Of a stretch of DNA of 64,000 bases, positions 45,420-53,554 are shown in pieces. Position numbers and translations under genes: made by a program. This DNA comes from Nocardia albiluteola. Lineage in GTDB: Bacteria > Actinomycetota > Actinomycetes > Mycobacteriales > Mycobacteriaceae. Location: positions 199,333 through 263,332 of the forward strand of contig NZ_JAHKNI010000001.1 in assembly GCF_018860155.1 (NCBI RefSeq), given 5' to 3'. Below the pieces are notes generated by a model. That model searched no databases and was not told where the DNA came from. It saw only the letters and a list, made by a program, of their open reading frames with translations. How positions within the stretch are numbered: the stretch's first letter is position 1; every line of letters begins with the position of its first letter.

Positions 45420-45841
45420 CGGGCCTGCTCCTCGGTCTCGGCGAGCGCTGCGGTGGCCACTCGCAGACCGGCCAGCGTCTTGGGCACTCCGATGTAGGGC
45501 GCCAGATGCGCGAAGACCTCGAGGATCTCCTCGCGGGAAAGTCCTACCCGCAGAGAGGTTTTCACGTGTCCGTTCAATTGCGGGTCCACCCCGCCGAGTG
45601 CGGTCAGGGCGGCCAGATTGACCAGCTGACGATCTCGCAGCGATAGCTGTCCGCGGAGATAGGTGCCGCCGAACAGTGCGGTGACAATCCAGTCGGCGAA
45701 TCCGGGCACCGACTGCTCCAAGCCGGGCAATGCGGCGTGCTGGGTGGCCTGGTCCTGCAGCAGGTCCAGCATTCGGTACCCCTCCTCGCGGTCGAACCGG
45801 GCCGGGGTCAGCTGCTGAGACAGGTCGTGGGTGTTCGTCAT
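45416..45841 (-). CDS. Carboxymuconolactone decarboxylase (CMD) family protein
   Basis: 141 residues. The CMD fold is seen in 'LFGGTYLRGQLSLRDRQLVNLAALTALGG' and 'LNGHVKTSLRVGLSREEILEVFAHLAPYIGVPKTLAGL', close to the 4-carboxymuconolactone decarboxylase subgroup rather than to AhpD, since the CxxC pair of AhpD is absent. The family includes decarboxylases and isomerases of lactone intermediates. It is first in a two-gene operon with the phosphotriesterase-like hydrolase; a lactone-related pathway would suit both (inference). Confidence 0.85.
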   Translation of the reverse strand: MTNTHDLSQQLTPARFDREEGYRMLDLLQDQATQHAALPGLEQSVPGFADWIVTALFGGTYLRGQLSLRDRQLVNLAALTALGGVDPQLNGHVKTSLRVGLSREEILEVFAHLAPYIGVPKTLAGLRVATAALAETEEQAR

Positions 45842-45856
45842 GATCAGGAAACCTCT

Positions 45857-45909
45857 CGTAACGGGTCAAGCGTTACGACCGTAGCAGATGTAACGAGTAA
45901 AGCGTTACA
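45857..45909. promoter_or_regulatory. Two GTAACG-N7-CGTTAC operators
   Basis: CGTAACG at 45857-45863 pairs with CGTTACG at 45871-45877, and TGTAACG at 45889-45895 pairs with CGTTACA at 45903-45909. Both have 7-bp arms and a 7-nt spacer, and their centres are 32 bp apart, three helical turns. They fill the gap between the CMD operon and the divergent CGNR-family gene. Confidence 0.88.
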
Positions 45910-45917
45910 ATTTTCCG

Positions 45918-46496
45918 ATGACGGAAGACAAGCACGCGTTCCGGTTCGATTGCGGGTCCACCTGGCTGAATCTGCTCGCCACCAGGGGCCGCAGCTTCAG
46001 CCCCGACCCGGTGGAGCGGCTCGACTCGCCCGCACGGTTCGCCGAGTGGCTAGACCGCAGTGAGCTGTTGCCTGCTCGCCCGCCCTCGACAGACGAACTG
46101 GCCCAGGCGATCCGACTACGGGAGACGCTGCGCGTCCTGGTGCTGGCCACCATCGACGGCACGACACCCCCGCCCGACGCAATCACCGACCTGAGCGCAT
46201 TCCTCGCCGCACACGACGACCCGGTCCACTTGGTCGCCGCCGACCGGCTCCGGCGCGAACCCCCACCCACCGCGTCCGACGCGCTCACCCGCATCGCCCG
46301 CCAAGCCGTCGATTGCCTGACCGGTATCGAACGCGCCGCGCTGAAGGTCTGCCCCGAACACGACTGCCGAGGCGTATTCATCGACAACGCCGGCCGCCGC
46401 CGCTGGTGCCCGTCACCCGCATGCGCGAGCCGGGGTCGAGTCCGGGCGATGCGTGCGCGGCGGGCGGCTGATCAGGTCTCCGGCCGAGACCGCTAA
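45918..46496 (+). CDS. ABATE / CGNR-type zinc-finger transcriptional regulator
   Basis: 192 residues. The N-terminal ABATE domain is recognisable ('FRFDCGSTWLNLLATRGRS' and 'ARFAEWLDRSELL'); the C-terminus has a zinc finger with Cys145, Cys150, Cys164 and Cys169 ('VCPEHDCRGVFIDNAGRRRWCPSPACASR'). In typical members the last part reads CGNR; here it is CASR, so two of the four signature residues differ. Such proteins are predicted stress- or ligand-responsive regulators. Divergent orientation to the CMD/hydrolase operon with two palindromes between makes it the likely binder of those sites. The ATG lies 8 nt after the second operator. Confidence 0.85.
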   Translation: MTEDKHAFRFDCGSTWLNLLATRGRSFSPDPVERLDSPARFAEWLDRSELLPARPPSTDELAQAIRLRETLRVLVLATIDGTTPPPDAITDLSAFLAAHDDPVHLVAADRLRREPPPTASDALTRIARQAVDCLTGIERAALKVCPEHDCRGVFIDNAGRRRWCPSPACASRGRVRAMRARRAADQVSGRDR

Positions 46497-46639
46497 CGCC
46501 GAACGCGAGCCACGAGGCAAACAGCAATCCCCCTTCCGGGTAGCCCGCATGTCCGGCTCTTCGCAGTTTAGAGCGCGGTTGTCGCGCCGACCCTGTTCAT
46601 TGTTCCGTCATAGAGATGATGAATATCCTGAGGAGTGGG

Positions 46640-46945
46640 ATGCGGCGTTTAAAACTTCAGCCAGAGATTCAATGCTACCCCACCTGGGTTTACCGGGACG
46701 GGGGGTACGAGAACATTTCTCCAGAGTCGTTGAATGTATCGGACGACCTTGTCGCTGCGCTGCACGAGTGGGCCGACCGTTGGGACGCAACCTACGATCT
46801 CGCCAACGACCCCGCAAACCCACATTTCAGCTCACCGGACATCGAACGCCAATTCTGGGAAGACGGTCATCACCTCGTAACTCGCCTCACTGAAGAACTG
46901 TATCGCGAATGGAACGTTCATTTCGAGTCCGAGGATTTGAACTGA
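46640..46945 (+). CDS. Small acidic protein, candidate immunity protein
   Basis: 101 residues, acidic, no signal or membrane segment. 'LQPEIQCYPTWVYRDGGYENISPESLNVSDDLVAALHEWADRWDATYD' and 'FWEDGHHLVTRLTEELYREWNVHFESED' give a two-part alpha/beta pattern seen in small proteins next to polymorphic toxins. The ATG at 46640 has AGGAG at ideal distance, better than upstream ATGs at 46616 and 46619. Codons are less GC-rich than the neighbours, suggesting transfer. A toxin remnant starts 310 nt downstream on the other strand. The immunity role is inferred from context; no named family is claimed. 46946-47254 holds no other gene. Confidence 0.6.
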   Translation: MRRLKLQPEIQCYPTWVYRDGGYENISPESLNVSDDLVAALHEWADRWDATYDLANDPANPHFSSPDIERQFWEDGHHLVTRLTEELYREWNVHFESEDLN

Positions 46946-47254
46946 ACAGGTCCGACATATGACCGGTCTCGCCGTGCGGACGGGTGATTAAGGAGGTGGC
47001 GGCAGTCGCGCAGTCGACCTCGGGCCGGGTCATCCCGGCCAGGCAGGTCATCGACCTCACGACCTGCCTTCAGTGTTAAGCGAATCCGTCACTCCAGTAA
47101 TCGTGGTCTATTTCGTAACGATCGATACTGAATCCCCTGGGATGCATCGAGAAGCCCGGCTTCTGCCGAACACGACCGACTGCACCCTCGGATCCGTCAT
47201 CGAGTTCGCGACAATGCTGCACGACGTAGACGTGATCCATCGACGATAAGACTT

Positions 47255-48115
47255 TCAGTTGTGGATTCGACGGGGTGTATCGGTCCAGGGGTCGCCATAC
47301 TTTTCGTATGGATTACCAAGTTCGGTCAGCCGCTGCTCGCCTCGTTCTAAGAGATCAGCCCGGAATACCTCATTGGAGCCGATTTGGTTACTAGGTATGT
47401 CTAGATATCCATCGACACTGTTGTAACCACGGGCAATTCGCTGCAGCGATTCATCATTCGAAACATCCCAGGGCTCCCACGGCCGCCCGCCTCCAGGGAA
47501 GGCGCCGAATCGGATGTATCCTCTATCGGCAAGCTCTCGGATCACATCGAGAACATGAGCTCGGGAGTAGCTTTCCGGAGTGATTTGCGCCACCATTCCG
47601 GGATATTTGATGTCAATTGTAACACCACCCGACTTACTTCCATCTCTAATTCTGATTTGAGTGCCATCAGGAAGCTGACTGCCTTCCCCTGGATAGGTTC
47701 CGACATCCATCGGTTTGCCATCTTTTGTCAGATCCTTGTACAACTCACGTATCTCGTCGTCGGTACCCATCTCGCGATGTGGATCAGTCTTGCCGGGGCT
47801 CGTGCGAGCGTTCAGTATTTCTTCGACCTCCGCAGCGTTACTTGGACCGCTGGTGCTTCCGTTGCCCGTCGAGGGGGCAGGTTTTGAGTTGCCATCGTCG
47901 ATGAACGCCTTCATGGCGATGATGGCCGCGAGATTTTTGATGGCTTTGTCGAGGTCGACGGTGGGGAGCGCGTGGAAGGCGTCGATGACGCCGACCGCGC
48001 CGGCGGCCAGGCCGGTCAGGCCGATGACTTTAGCCATCTGGCTTGTGCGGTAGGCGGTTTGGATGGCTTCGGCGGTGGCGATGACATCGGTGTCGATGGC
48101 GGCTTCCGCGGCCAC
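47255..48115 (-). pseudogene. 5'-truncated polymorphic toxin (WXG100-type architecture)
   Basis: The minus-strand frame keeps about 286 residues. 'AIQTAYRTSQMAKVIGLTGLAAGAVGVIDAFHALPTVDLDKAI' resembles the trailing part of an ESX-secreted WXG-like domain; a Pro/Ser/Gly linker follows; then 'TDDEIRELYKDLTKDGKPMDVGTYPGEGSQLPDGTQIRIRDGSKSGGVTIDIKYP', the kind of C-terminal module found in actinobacterial polymorphic toxins; then an unrecognised 100-residue end. The secretion-domain start is missing: upstream of about 48120 the sequence changes abruptly to unrelated GC-rich DNA. Without the N-terminus it should not be exported. The C-terminal domain itself has no visible frameshift. Confidence 0.6.
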
Positions 48116-48425
48116 GGCGGAGGTGCCGAGGCTCCGTGCGCCCGCACGAGGGGATCGCCGACCCGGTCGGCTACGGGCTCGGCATTGCCGCGGAATGTGT
48201 GCGGCGGCCATCGTGGTGCCCGATCTGGTTCAGGTGAACCACGACCCCGAACGCATCCGCGCCGATTTCGATCTGGCGACGCTGCGTCCGCTGACCCTCC
48301 GCACACGCAGCGGTCCGGCGAATATGGTTGTCGCGCAGACATTCCCGATACACGACTGCACTGACCCATCACGTGCAGGCGGTCGCACGCCGTCACACTT
48401 CGGCCGTGTGGCTGGTCATGACGAT
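48116..48425. other. Scrambled region between toxin remnant and DoxX gene
   Basis: About 310 nt without an intact gene. Short coding-like pieces occur in different plus-strand frames ('HEGIADPVGYGLGIAAECV' and 'VVPDLVQVNHDPERIRADFDLATLRPLTL'), as expected for the debris of one or two lost genes. None could be assigned to a family. Confidence 0.4.
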
Positions 48426-48842
48426 ATGACTATCGCGCACACCTGGCCCGGATGGGTCGCGACCGGCTTACTTTGGTTCCTCGCCCTCGAGTTCATGATG
48501 GGGGCGGTGACCAAGTTTTGGCCCGGGCCTACGTTTTTCGGGCCGCCGTACTCGGTCAAGTTCGTCGAGTGGGGTTGGCCCGCCTGGTTCCGGTTTGTCG
48601 TCGGCGGCATCGAGGGCGTTTGCGCGTTGCTGCTGGTGATCCCGTACCACGAGCCGCGATTCCTCGGTGCCGCGGTGCTGATACTTGTGCTGACTGGCGC
48701 TGTGGTCACCCACATCATCAATCACCACGGGCCCAAGGAAAGCCTTGCGGCGCCGGTGCATCTCGTCATCATGGTGATCATCGCTCTCGCCACCTGGCCG
48801 ACTCATTGGATCGACGTGATTCGGCCCGGGCAGTGGTCGTAG
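48426..48842 (+). CDS. DoxX-like membrane protein
   Basis: 138 residues with four hydrophobic helices. 'TGLLWFLALEFMMGAVTKFWPGPTFFGPPYSVKFVEWGWPAWFRFVVGGIEGVCALLLVIP' has the DoxX-family K-F and G-x-x-E positions in the first two helices; 'RFLGAAVLILVLTGAVVTHII' and 'LVIMVIIALAT' follow. DoxX-like proteins belong to membrane complexes for oxidative stress or quinone metabolism; most are uncharacterised. The ATG at 48426 begins the conserved part; the frame runs upstream into scrambled DNA. No ribosome-binding site stands out. Confidence 0.78.
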   Translation: MTIAHTWPGWVATGLLWFLALEFMMGAVTKFWPGPTFFGPPYSVKFVEWGWPAWFRFVVGGIEGVCALLLVIPYHEPRFLGAAVLILVLTGAVVTHIINHHGPKESLAAPVHLVIMVIIALATWPTHWIDVIRPGQWS

Positions 48843-49004
48843 CTGGGTGGGCGAGCTCTTGGACTGCGCTCGCCAACTCGTGAGATGTGACCCCCGGCGG
48901 GCAGCGCCACCCCCAAGAGTGACAAAGGGCAGGAACGACGGGGGCGATGCGGACGCCGACGGCGTGCCGCCGATCGGTGCCGGACCGGGACACCCCACTG
49001 GCGC

Positions 49005-49478
49005 TCAGTTCGTCGCGCCCGCGCCGGCGGCCGCCTCCTCGGGTGACAGTTCGATGGGCTCGAGATCACGGCCGGTGACGATCTCTCCGCAATGACTACA
49101 GATCAGTTGCGGATTCGCCAGTTCGCCGCAGGTGGTGTGCCGGACGCGGCGGTTCGGCAGGCCGGTGTGCAGGTGGGCGTGGCCCCACCGGGCCATGACG
49201 ATCCACGCGGGGACGAGTTCCTGGGCGCTTTCGCTGAGCCGGTAGTCGTACCACTCCTTGTCCGGGCGGTAGCGGTGGCGCTCGAGCAGGCCGAGTTCGA
49301 CCAGCGTGGACAGGCGGCTGGTCAGGGTGTTGGGGCCGATCCCCAGCTTGCGCTGCAGTGCGCCGAAGCGGTGTACACCCCAGTAGACCTCGCGCAGGAT
49401 CGCGTTGTTCCATCGCTCGCCGAGGAGTGTGAACACCTCCTGGGCCGGGTGCGGTTCGGGATCGTCCTGCATATTCAC
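49005..49478 (-). CDS. HxlR-family regulator with C-terminal zinc-ribbon-like tail
   Basis: 157 residues. The winged helix is 'AQEVFTLLGERWNNAILREVYWGVHRFGALQRKLGIGPNTLTSRLSTLVELGLLERHRY', typical of HxlR, with the wing 'WYDYRLSESAQELVPAWIVMARWGHAHL'. The tail adds 'RHTTCGELANPQLICSHCGEIVTGRDL', three cysteines forming a probable small metal site that most HxlR proteins lack. It is divergent from the ferredoxin-P450 operon, with an AGAAGTAC inverted repeat between. The GTG at 49478 is used; ATG 49472 is an alternative. Confidence 0.88.
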   Translation of the reverse strand: MNMQDDPEPHPAQEVFTLLGERWNNAILREVYWGVHRFGALQRKLGIGPNTLTSRLSTLVELGLLERHRYRPDKEWYDYRLSESAQELVPAWIVMARWGHAHLHTGLPNRRVRHTTCGELANPQLICSHCGEIVTGRDLEPIELSPEEAAAGAGATN

Positions 49479-49502
49479 AACGATACCTCACACTATTCTC
49501 AT

Positions 49503-49531
49503 AGAAGTACTCCTAGACAGGCTGTACTTCT
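49503..49531. promoter_or_regulatory. Inverted repeat, probable HxlR operator
   Basis: AGAAGTAC at 49503-49510 is repeated inverted as GTACTTCT at 49524-49531 (13-nt spacer) in an AT-rich stretch between the divergent HxlR and ferredoxin genes. GTAC-centred half-sites are usual for HxlR-type regulators. Confidence 0.72.
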
Positions 49532-49606
49532 TAATTGATAGTAGTTGTAGGGCGTCGCGGCGGATCGCGAAGCGCCCCATTCCGATTCGGGAAAGGAGGA
49601 GCGGCG

Positions 49607-49831
49607 ATGAGAGTGATGGTCGATCTGGCGCGATGCCAGAGTTACGGGCAGTGCGTGTTCGCCGCGCCGGAGGTCTTCGAGCTGACCGGCCAGGAGGTCC
49701 TGGAGTACGACAGTGCGCCCTCGCAGGAGTGGCGGCTGCATCTGGAGCGGGCCCGCGCCGCATGTCCGGTGCAGGCGATCGTGCTCGGGCCCGCGGCGGG
49801 TCCTGTCGACGGGGCCGGACATGACAACTGA
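49607..49831 (+). CDS. Ferredoxin (3Fe-4S type, P450 partner)
   Basis: 74 residues. The cluster ligands are C-x5-C ('RCQSYGQCVFAAPEVF') and a distal C-P ('AACPVQAIVL'), three cysteines in all, the pattern of 3Fe-4S ferredoxins that deliver electrons to actinobacterial P450s. The start follows a strong AAAGGAGGAG site. It overlaps the ferredoxin reductase gene by 11 nt, and the P450 follows, so the complete electron chain is encoded together. Confidence 0.93.
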   Translation: MRVMVDLARCQSYGQCVFAAPEVFELTGQEVLEYDSAPSQEWRLHLERARAACPVQAIVLGPAAGPVDGAGHDN

Positions 49832-51170
49832 CGTGAAATCCTCAGGTGCGCAACGACTTTTCGGCAATCGCTCCGCGGGTACCGAACACGTGGTGATCGC
49901 CGGTGCGTCACTGGCCGGACTGCACGCGGCGGAAGCGTTGCGGGAGTACGGATTCGGCGGCCGGATCACACTCGTCGGCGCGGAGCCGCACCCGCCCTAC
50001 GATCGGCCCGCGCTGTCGAAGCGAGTGCTGACCGGACGGCTGTCCGCCGACGACACCGGCCTGCCGCGATCGCGAGATCTCGACGCGCAGTGGCGACTCG
50101 GCGTCGCGGCGCAGGGGCTGGATCGGCAATCGCGGACGGTGCATCTGGCCGACAGCTCCTCGATCACATACGACAAACTCCTGATCGCCACCGGCGCCCG
50201 GGCCAGGTCCTGGCCGGATCCTGCCGAGGCAGCCCTTGATGGGGTGTTCGGCATCCGCACCAGCGACGACGCCCGAGCGCTCGCGGCCCGGCTCGCCGCG
50301 CGACCCCGGCGGGTGCTCGTGATCGGCTCGGGCTTCATCGGCTCGGAAACGGCATCGGTCTGCCGGGAGCTGGGTCTGGAGGTCACCGTCGTCGAGCGAT
50401 CCCCGGCCCCGTTGACCGGTGCGCTGGGTGTTCCGGCCGGGATCGCGGCCGCGCGGCTGCAGCGCGCACACGGCGTGGACCTGCGCACCGGCACGTCTGT
50501 GCTGGCGCTGGAGGGTGACGACGCCGGACGGCTGTGCCGCGCTCTGCTCTCCGACGGCACCGCGCTGGACGTCGACATCGCGGTCGTCGCACTGGGCGCG
50601 ATCCGCAACGTCGAATGGCTGGACGGCTCCGGTCTCGCAGTCAGCGACCTTGGCGCACACTGCGATTCGTTCTGCCGCGCGATCGATACGAACGGTGTCC
50701 CGGACGACGACGTCCTGGTCGCCGGTGACGTCGCCTGCTGGCCGCACCCGCTGTTCGACGAGGGCCCGCTGGCGGTGGAGCACTGGGACAACGCGATCCG
50801 GCAGGCCCGCATCGCGGCCGCGACGATGCTGCACGGTCCCGTCCGCGCGCACACCGCGCTACCGACGTTCTGGTCCAACCAATTCGGGGTGAATATCAAG
50901 GTGGTCGGCGTGCCGAGCCGGGCCGATCAGGTCGCGGTGGTGCAGGGGTCCGTCGAGGACGGGGCCTTCGTCGCCGCGTACGGCCGCGGTGGCCGGGTCG
51001 TCGGGGCGCTGGCGGTCGATACGCCCCGGGCGCTGGATGCCTATGCCGCGATGATCGCCGAGCGGGCGAGCTTCCCGCCCGTGCTCAACGCCGCTGACGG
51101 ACCCGATCCCGTCCGCGTCCTTCAGCTGCGATCAGCAGATGAGGGCGGCAATTCCCTTGCCCTCCACTAA
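49821..51170 (+). CDS. NAD(P)H-dependent ferredoxin reductase (FAD)
   Basis: 449 residues. FAD motif 'HVVIAGASLAGLHAAEALREYGFGGRITLVGAE', then 'PPYDRPALSK', the ATG-type 'LLIATGARAR', the second dinucleotide fold 'RVLVIGSGFIGSETASVCRELGLEVTVVER', and 'DDDVLVAGDVACWPHPLFD' for the FAD. The C-terminal domain has 'PTFWSNQFGVNIKVVG'. This is the rubredoxin/putidaredoxin-reductase type. It passes electrons from NAD(P)H to the ferredoxin encoded just upstream. The first 22 residues are an extension before the FAD motif. Confidence 0.93.
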   Translation: MTTDVKSSGAQRLFGNRSAGTEHVVIAGASLAGLHAAEALREYGFGGRITLVGAEPHPPYDRPALSKRVLTGRLSADDTGLPRSRDLDAQWRLGVAAQGLDRQSRTVHLADSSSITYDKLLIATGARARSWPDPAEAALDGVFGIRTSDDARALAARLAARPRRVLVIGSGFIGSETASVCRELGLEVTVVERSPAPLTGALGVPAGIAAARLQRAHGVDLRTGTSVLALEGDDAGRLCRALLSDGTALDVDIAVVALGAIRNVEWLDGSGLAVSDLGAHCDSFCRAIDTNGVPDDDVLVAGDVACWPHPLFDEGPLAVEHWDNAIRQARIAAATMLHGPVRAHTALPTFWSNQFGVNIKVVGVPSRADQVAVVQGSVEDGAFVAAYGRGGRVVGALAVDTPRALDAYAAMIAERASFPPVLNAADGPDPVRVLQLRSADEGGNSLALH

Positions 51171-51201
51171 GTTTCCTTGCGGTAATTCGAGAAGGTGACA
51201 C

Positions 51202-52407
51202 ATGTCCGCACCGACGACATCACGAAACGATCTGTTCGCCCGGGTCCTGGATCCGGAGAGCCGTGCCAATCCCTATCCGCTCTATGCCGAGCTGCGCGAG
51301 GAACCGGTGTCCCAGCAGGCCGACGGCACCTGGGTAGTCAGCGGTTTCGACGAAATCAATGCGCTGCTACACGATCCGCGCATCAGCTCGGATATGGACA
51401 ATGCCGCGCAGGCGTCGCCCAGGCAGGTCCGCAAGTCGCTGATCTTCCAGGATCCACCCAGCCACGATCGGCTGCGCCGCGCCGTCATGACCACCTTCAC
51501 CCCGGCGCGCGTCGAATCGTTGCGCGCGGAGGTACACCATCTGATCGACCGCCTGCTCGATGCCGTCGGGTCCCGGACCCGCCTGGATCTGGTCGACGAG
51601 ATCGCCTATCCCCTGCCGGTCAGCGTGATCTGCGCGCTATTGGGCATTCCCGAGCAGGACGAGGCGCGGTTCCACGTCTGGGCCGACACGCTGGCCCGCG
51701 GCCTGGACCTCGACCCGAGCATGTCCCAGGCCGAACTCGCGGCCATCGCGCAGGCGGCGGTCGAAATGGGCGGGTATCTGGAGGGTTTGGTCGCCCAGCG
51801 CGCCGATGATCCGGGGGCCGACCTGATCTCGGGCTTGCTCGCGGGCGGCGATCGCAGTGCTCCATTGATCGGCGAGGAGCTGGTCACCACCACCCGGCTG
51901 CTGCTGATCGCCGGACATGAGACGACGGTCAACCTCATCACCAACGGAATGCTCACCCTGCTGCGCCATCCGGACATCCTGGCGCGCTTCCGGGGCGAGC
52001 CCGAGCTGGTGGTGCCGATGATCGAGGAGCTGGTGCGCTACGAGCCGTCGGTGCAGTTCCGGCACCGGGCGGCCCTGGCGGACATCGAGATCGGCGGCCG
52101 GACCATTCCCCGCGGCGCGACCGTGGTGCTGCTGTTCGCGGCGGGCAGTCGCGATCCGCGCCGCTTCACCGATCCGGAGCGGTTCATACCCGACCGAATT
52201 CCCAACGAGCACTTCGGTTTCGGCGGCGGGATCCATTACTGCATAGGCGCGCCGCTGGCCCGGATGGAGGCGCAGATCGTGCTTCCGGAACTGGTGCGTC
52301 GGCTGGACAATCCGCGCCTGGTCGCCGACCCGCCGCCGTACCGGCCCACCGCATCGCTGCGGGGTCCTCGTCACCTGTGGCTCGACGTCGATCGCATTCT
52401 GCCCTGA
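51202..52407 (+). CDS. Cytochrome P450 monooxygenase
   Basis: 401 residues, bacterial class I P450. I-helix oxygen motif 'LLIAGHETTVNLITNG', K-helix 'EELVRYEPSV' (ExxR), and heme loop 'FGFGGGIHYCIGAPLARMEAQ' with the thiolate Cys347. It should hydroxylate a small organic molecule using the ferredoxin and reductase upstream. The ATG has GAGAAGGTGA upstream. The substrate is unknown. The operon is probably induced through the divergent HxlR regulator. Confidence 0.95.
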   Translation: MSAPTTSRNDLFARVLDPESRANPYPLYAELREEPVSQQADGTWVVSGFDEINALLHDPRISSDMDNAAQASPRQVRKSLIFQDPPSHDRLRRAVMTTFTPARVESLRAEVHHLIDRLLDAVGSRTRLDLVDEIAYPLPVSVICALLGIPEQDEARFHVWADTLARGLDLDPSMSQAELAAIAQAAVEMGGYLEGLVAQRADDPGADLISGLLAGGDRSAPLIGEELVTTTRLLLIAGHETTVNLITNGMLTLLRHPDILARFRGEPELVVPMIEELVRYEPSVQFRHRAALADIEIGGRTIPRGATVVLLFAAGSRDPRRFTDPERFIPDRIPNEHFGFGGGIHYCIGAPLARMEAQIVLPELVRRLDNPRLVADPPPYRPTASLRGPRHLWLDVDRILP

Positions 52408-52471
52408 CAACCTGGATCTCGGTCGAGGCACCGGGACGGTAGGGCCCTCGGTCCCTGGAACCGGGGCTCTG

Positions 52472-52546
52472 CCGTCGTACCCGCCCACCGCGTCGCTGTG
52501 CGGGCATGCGGACCTGTGGCTCGAGGTCGAGCGAACCCCGTCCTGA
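52472..52546 (+). pseudogene. 3' tail of a second, lost cytochrome P450 gene
   Basis: The plus strand reads P-S-Y-P-P-T-A-S-L-C-G-H-A-D-L-W-L-E-V-E-R-T-P-S-stop, which parallels the intact P450 ending PPYRPTASLRGPRHLWLDVDR. The similarity continues at DNA level through the stop codon and slightly beyond. Upstream bases 52408-52471 hold no P450 heme loop. A tandem P450 gene, or a duplicated 3' end, has therefore been almost entirely deleted. Confidence 0.7.
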
Positions 52547-52707
52547 CGATCGGCAGCTCGGATCGAGGGCAACTGGGGGCGGCCCGTTCGCCGCGGGCCG
52601 AGCCGCCCCCAGCTGGTGTTTCACGAATCCTGTTCGAATGCAAGCGATTATCCTCGATACCGTGTACCGGGTTGGTTCGATACTCGTCGGTGTGCTGGAG
52701 TTGTCCC

Positions 52708-53403
52708 GTGTCGTTGGATTTTCTGGTGGGGCTGGTCCGGCAGGCCGCGCATGCGGGCCTGCCCATCTCGGGGGCCTCGGATCCGGCGGAGCTGGAGTAT
52801 CTGGCCGCGCTCGCTGCCGCGCCGAACGTGAAGCTCATCGGTGAGATCGGCTTCAATGCCGGATTTTCGAGCCACGCGTTCCTGACGGCGAATCCCGATG
52901 TGATGGTGTGCTCGTTCGACATCGCGGAGCACGTGTACGTGAGCGAGGCGAAGCAGCACATCGATCAGACCTTCCCCGGCAGGCACACGCTGATCGTCGG
53001 CAACTCGATGGATACCGTGCCGACCTTCCGGAAACTCAACCCGCACTTGACATTCGATCTGATCTTCATCGACGGCGGCCACACCTACGATCTCGCGATC
53101 CGCGACCTGGCCAACATGCGAGCCTTCGCGGGACCGGACACGGTGCTGGTCATGGACGACATCACCCCGTGGCACGAGTGGGGAGTGGGACCGACGCTGG
53201 CGTGGCAGCAGGCGGTGGCCGGGGGATACGTCGTGCAGGAGGAACTGATCAAGGACGGTGTTGCGGTCACGGAGATCGAGCCGCCGGGGCGCCGCAGTTG
53301 GGTCATGGGGCACTACTCGCATGGGACGGAATCACCTGTGCGCCCGCAGTTTTCGGCGTCGAGCCCTGCAGCACAGGCGAACGGTGAGCAGGCCGCGGGG
53401 TAA
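52708..53403 (+). CDS. Class I SAM-dependent methyltransferase (Methyltransf_24 type)
   Basis: 231 residues. 'VKLIGEIGFNAGFSSHAFLTANPDVMVCSFDIAEH' is the SAM-binding glycine-rich loop (G-E-I-G-x-x-x-G) with the acidic residue after the second strand; 'LTFDLIFIDGGHTYDLAIRDLANM' and 'VLVMDDITPWHEWGVGPTLAWQQAV' are the later strands of the Methyltransf_24 family. It probably methylates an oxygen or nitrogen of a small molecule; proximity to the P450 operon suggests secondary metabolism, but it has its own GGAG site and a 300-nt gap upstream. GTG 52708 is chosen; the frame extends into the P450 remnant. Confidence 0.82.
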   Translation: MSLDFLVGLVRQAAHAGLPISGASDPAELEYLAALAAAPNVKLIGEIGFNAGFSSHAFLTANPDVMVCSFDIAEHVYVSEAKQHIDQTFPGRHTLIVGNSMDTVPTFRKLNPHLTFDLIFIDGGHTYDLAIRDLANMRAFAGPDTVLVMDDITPWHEWGVGPTLAWQQAVAGGYVVQEELIKDGVAVTEIEPPGRRSWVMGHYSHGTESPVRPQFSASSPAAQANGEQAAG

Positions 53404-53554
53404 TTTCGTCATCGCGACACCGCCCGCCGAATTCGATCCCGCCACCAGGTTTCGTCCGCCGTCTCAACACACCACAGATGTCGCCTCGCCAGAATTTGTG
53501 AGCCGCGCGCCCCGGGGGAATGCACAGTAGGTCGGCAGCGAGCAGGTCACTGGG

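Noticed and set aside
48134..48240. Plus-strand fragment HEGIADPVGYGLGIA as a serine-hydrolase remnant
   Set aside because: Only about 30 codons with no catalytic motif; family could not be supported.
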